The notes below the pieces were generated by a model. The model worked only from the letters and a program-made list of their open reading frames with translations. It ran no database searches and was not told the origin of the DNA. The position numbers were made by a program, and so were the translations under genes. This document shows positions 25,101-31,100 of a stretch of DNA of 64,000 nucleotides, one piece after another; position 1 is the stretch's first letter; each line of letters starts with the position of its first letter. This DNA comes from Heterobilharzia americana (Eukaryota; Platyhelminthes; Trematoda; Strigeidida; Schistosomatidae), in NCBI GenBank assembly GCA_944470555.2, contig OX104134.1, positions 70,736,678 through 70,800,677 of the forward strand, read 5' to 3'.

Positions 25101-28100
25101 ATATATTACAATAAGTCAACTCTCTACCTCAACTTCACCGACTTTGAAAAGACCTTTGACAGTGTCGACCGAGAAGTAATTTGGCAACTGCCTCAACACT
25201 ACGGAATACCACAAATCTTTATCAACCTCATTCAACAACTACATGAAGACGCCATATGCCAAGTGATCCACAACAGAAAGCTCAGTGACGCGTTTGAAGT
25301 GAAGACAGGGGACAGGAGTAGGACAAGGCTGCCGCCTACTATCACCCATGATATTCCTGATTGTGGTCGACTGGACTGGACTGGATCATGCAGCAAACCG
25401 TGAGGAGCGAGAAGAGGGTGATACGCTGGACCGGGGAAAAGATCCTAGAAAATTTAGATTTTGCCGATGATTTGTGTTTAGTGTCACACAAACTTGAAGA
25501 ACTACAGGCAAAAACTAACAACCTGACAAAAGAGGCGGGTCATCGAAGACGGGACTTCAAGTGAATGCAGAGAAGACAGAGGTAGTGATGATACCCAACC
25601 AACGCCACCACCACCAAAAAGCTTCAATCGCCATTAACGGGAGAAACTTAAAGGAAGTAACCTCCTTCACCTATCTAGGCAGCGTCGTTTTAACTAAAGA
25701 CGGTGGCAGCACAGACGAGGACTTCAAAGCAAGGGTTGGAAAAGCAAGACAGGCGTTCATTAACCTGAAACCAGTGTGGAGGTCTGCACTCAGCATAAAG
25801 CGTGAACAAGATCCGGATTCTCAAGAGTAATTTAGTCAGTGATTCAGAGGCTTGGCGAGTTACGTAAAGCATTTCCAACAAACTACAGACATTCATCAAC
25901 AACTGCTTACGCTCGTTACTGAAGCTCAGATGGCCAGAAAGAATAAGCCACAAAGAACTCTGGCCGGGCAAGGAACCAACCAGGAACCTATCGCTTAGAA
26001 AATAAATATACAGAAGGAAGTGGAGATGGGTTGGGTATGTACTGAGAAGACCATTCGGGGACATCACGCGCCAGGCACTCGAGTGGAATCCAGATGGGAA
26101 ACGACGAGTTGGGAGTCCCAGCTGGGAGTGACATGGAGATAATGTGAGGAAGAAATGAGAGCTTCTGGGCTGTCGTGGAGCCAGGTTCAAAAGGTTGCAG
26201 AGAACAGAGTGCACTGGAGGCGTGCTACTGAAGCCGTATGTTCTACTAGGGACCCGAGGGACAAATAATAATGATAATTATATATATTACAATGGCCTTG
26301 ACTATTTCCAGGTCTTTCTAGATTTAAATCCTATTGATGTTTCGTCTCCTTAACCAATCTGATACTTACATATTGATTCACGTGTTTTTTCCTTAAACTT
26401 CGAACTAAAGCGATTGGTTCGAAAAGGCTTTTGTTATATGCAGCTTCTTATGAAGATTTGGCCAGTCTCGCTGCATACTATAACAGTTGTATTCATCACG
26501 GACTCACATCAGTTGGAAAACCATTGAAAACCATAATGCTATGCCGTCAGCGAGCATTTCTTTTCACATCCGACATGGGTGATCCCACAGATCACTTTGG
26601 AACTCTGGAAAACTAGTGAACTGTGAGATAGTGTCTGAATAATAACGCGTTTGCTACGAGACTACATGGTTCTGAGTTTGACCCCTGATGTGGCCATACA
26701 TTCGGGCTGCTAATGATTCCTGTATTAGGATGAAAAGTTGTCAGCTGCTCTCATTTTTTTACTGGTTTTCCAACTGATTTAAATCCATGATGAGTTCTGT
26801 CTTGAAATCAGTCAATCCCCACAAACGTCCAGATTGAACTACTGTCTGATGCTTATAAGTGAAATATTTTGAGATGAATTTTTTGAAGTTTTATTTACAA
26901 GTTGTAATTTGTTGGGTTAACAAATTCGGACGTAAAGATAATTACTCACCAATGGCATTCAATGACGATCACTATATATTTCGAAATGACAGGAGTAGGA
27001 AGATGTGAACCACTGGATCTCGACTCAATGACCGAATGTTAACTTGCTTGGAGCAAGACTTGATGGTCCTGAGTTCGATCACTGGATAGGTCACGGGTGC
27101 ACACCGGTGAGGAGTCCCAACACTAAGACAAAACAGCCGTCAAGTGCCTAAAGTTTTCAGTGATTCCGCAACTGTTAACAATCCATGATGAATACCACCT
27201 ATAAAAAGCCATCAGTATCACCCTGCAGCCACGGCAGGTTGATGAACAAGTAGAAATCATTATTGTGAAGGTAAAGCTAGGGCACTATGACAGTGTAAAA
27301 TTCCATGTCAATTTAATTGCTGGATTTTCACCAAGTGAAACGGTGGCATTTACTAGGTGATATTTCAAATACCATTCATATTGAGGGTAACGCCATATGC
27401 CTTTTCATAGTTCTGTTTCTTCTCCTTCCTTTGTGGTATGGATAGAAGACAAAGAGAATTCAATAGTGTTGTAGGATAAATTCAATCTCCATGAGAAAAT
27501 TAACGAACATACAAAAACATGGCCGGATACAAAAATTAAAGGCATCACTAAGGAATTTTATTACGTGAAACTGAATGGTACAATTTACTCGCCATTACTG
27601 ATAATCCCAGTCGTACACATAGTGTTATCAAGATTCATAAACCAGTTTTTCGTATTAGACCTGTAATGAACTTTAGAAACACCCTCAATTTTGTAAAGTG
27701 TTTAAATATTTAGCGACAACAAAAGATCCTATTCGAAATCGTTCAAAATCTAGTCAGGCTAACACGTTTTAACTATAAAAAAAGATTAGATGGTTTGCAT
27801 TTAAAAGATACTGAAAAGATAGTTAGCTTTGATGTAACTAGTCTTTACATTAGTGTATTAATTAATATCATTTTAAAGGTGATTGAGAATCAGCTCAACT
27901 GTGGCTAGAAACTGAGACTTAGATCTAGGGTTACAATGGAAAACATCATGCTTGAAACACATATATATCTGACTTACACAGTCTTTAAGTTTTAAGAAAA
28001 AGGATGGAGAAATGAAAGGGGCTGACATTGAATCACCACCGTTTCTAACCCTAAAACATATTTAAAAATGTCTGGGAAAAACTGCTCTTAGAACATTAAA

Positions 28101-31100
28101 CCTTGTTTCTGAAATATATGGTGGAAATAGGTAGATAACATATTTTCTGTGTTGATTTCAGAACAAACAGATAGACATTTTATACATACAAACACACACT
28201 GTCGACGCTATCCAGTCTACTTGTATGTTAGAGGGTGATGAGCTATTTAAATAATGAGAAAAAACTTTTAGGCGATAAAACAGAAAATCTGCGACAGGAA
28301 GTAAGAAAGATAAAAGAAATGTTAATACTCAATAATTATTCCGGTGAAGTCATCCAGAAATGTACAAAAGTAGTGAGCAAAAGAGATCATGTGTAAAGTA
28401 AAAATGGTATTACTCAGAAATGGAAATTGTAAAATCTTCAGTGTTATTATAAAAGTAAGGAACTTTGAAAGCTTGATGAATGATTTTTCAAAGGGTTTGG
28501 ATAATGATGTTATGTAAATCCACAAACTTGCTAAGAAACAGGCATTTCAGGCTAAAAATATTCGAGACAGCCTACTGGATAACATCCTTTTTCAAATTCT
28601 ATGCAAAGAATGTGATGCCAAGTACACATTTCAAAGCATGTAGTTCAGGTCAGTTAGACCAGCGGAGCACAGAAACTTCGGCAAATCTAGAATGGTATTC
28701 TGTAGTGAAAATAAAAATCAAGAGTGAAGTTGGGTGATTAAAATTCATGCAATCACACACACACAATAGAATGGGACAAAGTGACAGTCTGAGGAACTAC
28801 ATTAACATGATCCAGAGAAAGACTGATAACTGAAGCCCTGGTTACCGAATCGACATTGAACACTTACAATGGGATATTTAGAAAATTATAATGCCCACAA
28901 AAGGAAAGAAGAAGAAATAGGACCATAAAAGAAGACCATGGAATTTCTGAGGTAACTTTCGGTGTGGTTATGCATCAAAAACGGTTCGAAGTGTCATCTA
29001 GTAAATAATACCGTTTGGCTGTGCAAAAAATACGGGAAACGAATTGCTTTGGAATTAAAATCAAGTGTGATTTTATACTCTAGTGTTATAACATAAATTC
29101 ACTCTTCAACTGAAATCAGAAAGCCTCAACAGGTACGAGCTTAAGGATAACTGGCATATATCTCAGTTTACTAGATGTATTAGCCTCCTTAAGAAAATTT
29201 AACTGACTATATACAACAAATTAGCTATCTCTTTGGAAAACTAATGGTCATGTTTCAACAGATCAGTCAAAATAGATTTTCCCACTGATTACCGAAACAG
29301 GCTAAATAAGTGTAAGCCATTTTACAAAACCAACCTACTCTGCGCCATGAGTATTTTAGACCATCCAGTTGACTGTAACCAGCAGCAAAACATTCCAAGC
29401 GAACAAGTTGACCACGTTGAGGATTTGTAGGCCAAACGGCTGGGAAGTCATCATATATCCTTGGATCTTGTCTGGGTTCATTGCTGTAGCGCACAGTAAA
29501 AGGCATATCTGGGAGTTTCGGTGAATCATACATACGATGACCGTCAAACTGCATCGTTATCATACACACATAAGTACCACTGTCCTGTCAACAAACAAAA
29601 TAGCATATCTTATTAGTTTCAATGAAATACAAAACATATTATTTTCTAAAATACTTAAATGACTTAAGTTCTTTAAAGTATTATCAGATTTCTTAGTGAA
29701 AACCAATTATAACTTGATAACTTTAGTAGAGCCTACGTAAGGTACTGAAGATCTAAAATTATGTGAGACACAGGAATATTAGGAAAATTATGCGATAATT
29801 GTTCAGAAAGTTGTTAGCCTGCTCTACTTATGCTACAATATAGTTGGTTTGATATTCGAAGGCATTTCAAATTACCCTACCAAAGTAACTGTAGTAAAAG
29901 ATGTAGGTAGACTTACTGCATTGCCAACATGCATCTAGATAAATAGATTTTAAAATTATGCAGACTTAATTAGCTTGCAATAATGGTGAAGTAATTGACG
30001 CTTAACTTTGTTAACTTATTGTCTTCCAACGCTTAACAGCGATGTATACAAAAACAACTTGTACTCACGTTAAACCTACCGTAGTAGCATTTATTATAGC
30101 TTTCATACGAAGAATTATGTGATTTAGATTTTCTTTTTGCCCTTCCTATTCTTATGTTTCCCAGTGACTTAACTGACTCTTTTCACAAGTTTTTTTATAC
30201 GTAGACAGACAAGTCCATATGTGATCAAACTGTTCAAAACGTTAAGCGATAATATATCACATGTTTCAGATAATCTCCGTGTTAAGCTGTTTGAATCTGT
30301 TGACAGGACTACTCCCCTTAACAGTTGTTTGTCTGAAATATTTAAATGTATGATAAAATATGTCATAGAAGACTAGTTTTTTATAAGATAATAGTTACTA
30401 AGTTTTTTTCGAATTATTACCAGAAATATTATAGCTAATTATGAAACAATTTGGTCAGTCGTTATCTTAAATGGATTACTCACCACTACAGTAACTTCAG
30501 AGAAACCAATAAGCCCTTTTGCTTGAGAAATGAATACATTCCTACGGTACTGCGGCAAAACTGGCTCGAGTTCCCCATTTTGTTCATGTAAACGGTATAC
30601 AGCAGGCCTTGAAAAACAAAAAACACCTTAGATGTTTTTAAGGAATAACTAGTATTTCAACTAGGGACTTTTCTCAAAGGCATGATTCAGTAAGTAACTT
30701 CAAACTAAGCGTAATTGGAAAATGACTTTAATTTTTTATAAATTTGGTTGATGCGTACATGAAAAGAAAAATACTTATTCAACATATATAAGAACTTAAA
30801 GATTCACAGAAATTAAAAACAGCTTTCAGTCTTTCATTGTCTGACTTAATCTTAATCCAAATATCGTTTGAAACGAAGTACGCATACTTATAACTGTCTC
30901 AATTTTATTCTAACAGATGTAAGTTGACTACAAACAGTCGAATAATATTTTAAAATGTGGGTATAATTACTCATAGTTTCCATAAAGTGCCCAAATAACA
31001 TGATTCGGTTACGCTACAAATTTGAGAATAGCCACCAAACATTTTCAGGTGGTTCAAATCTGATTACTTTTGCTACTTTCAAGATTCCTCATTGCTCTAT

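Noticed and set aside
29267..29339. Extension of exon 7 past the donor (open to 29267)
   Set aside because: The Ig3 pattern stops at YSWRR and continues exactly in exon 8 with LDGAPL; the extra residues fit nothing in the family.
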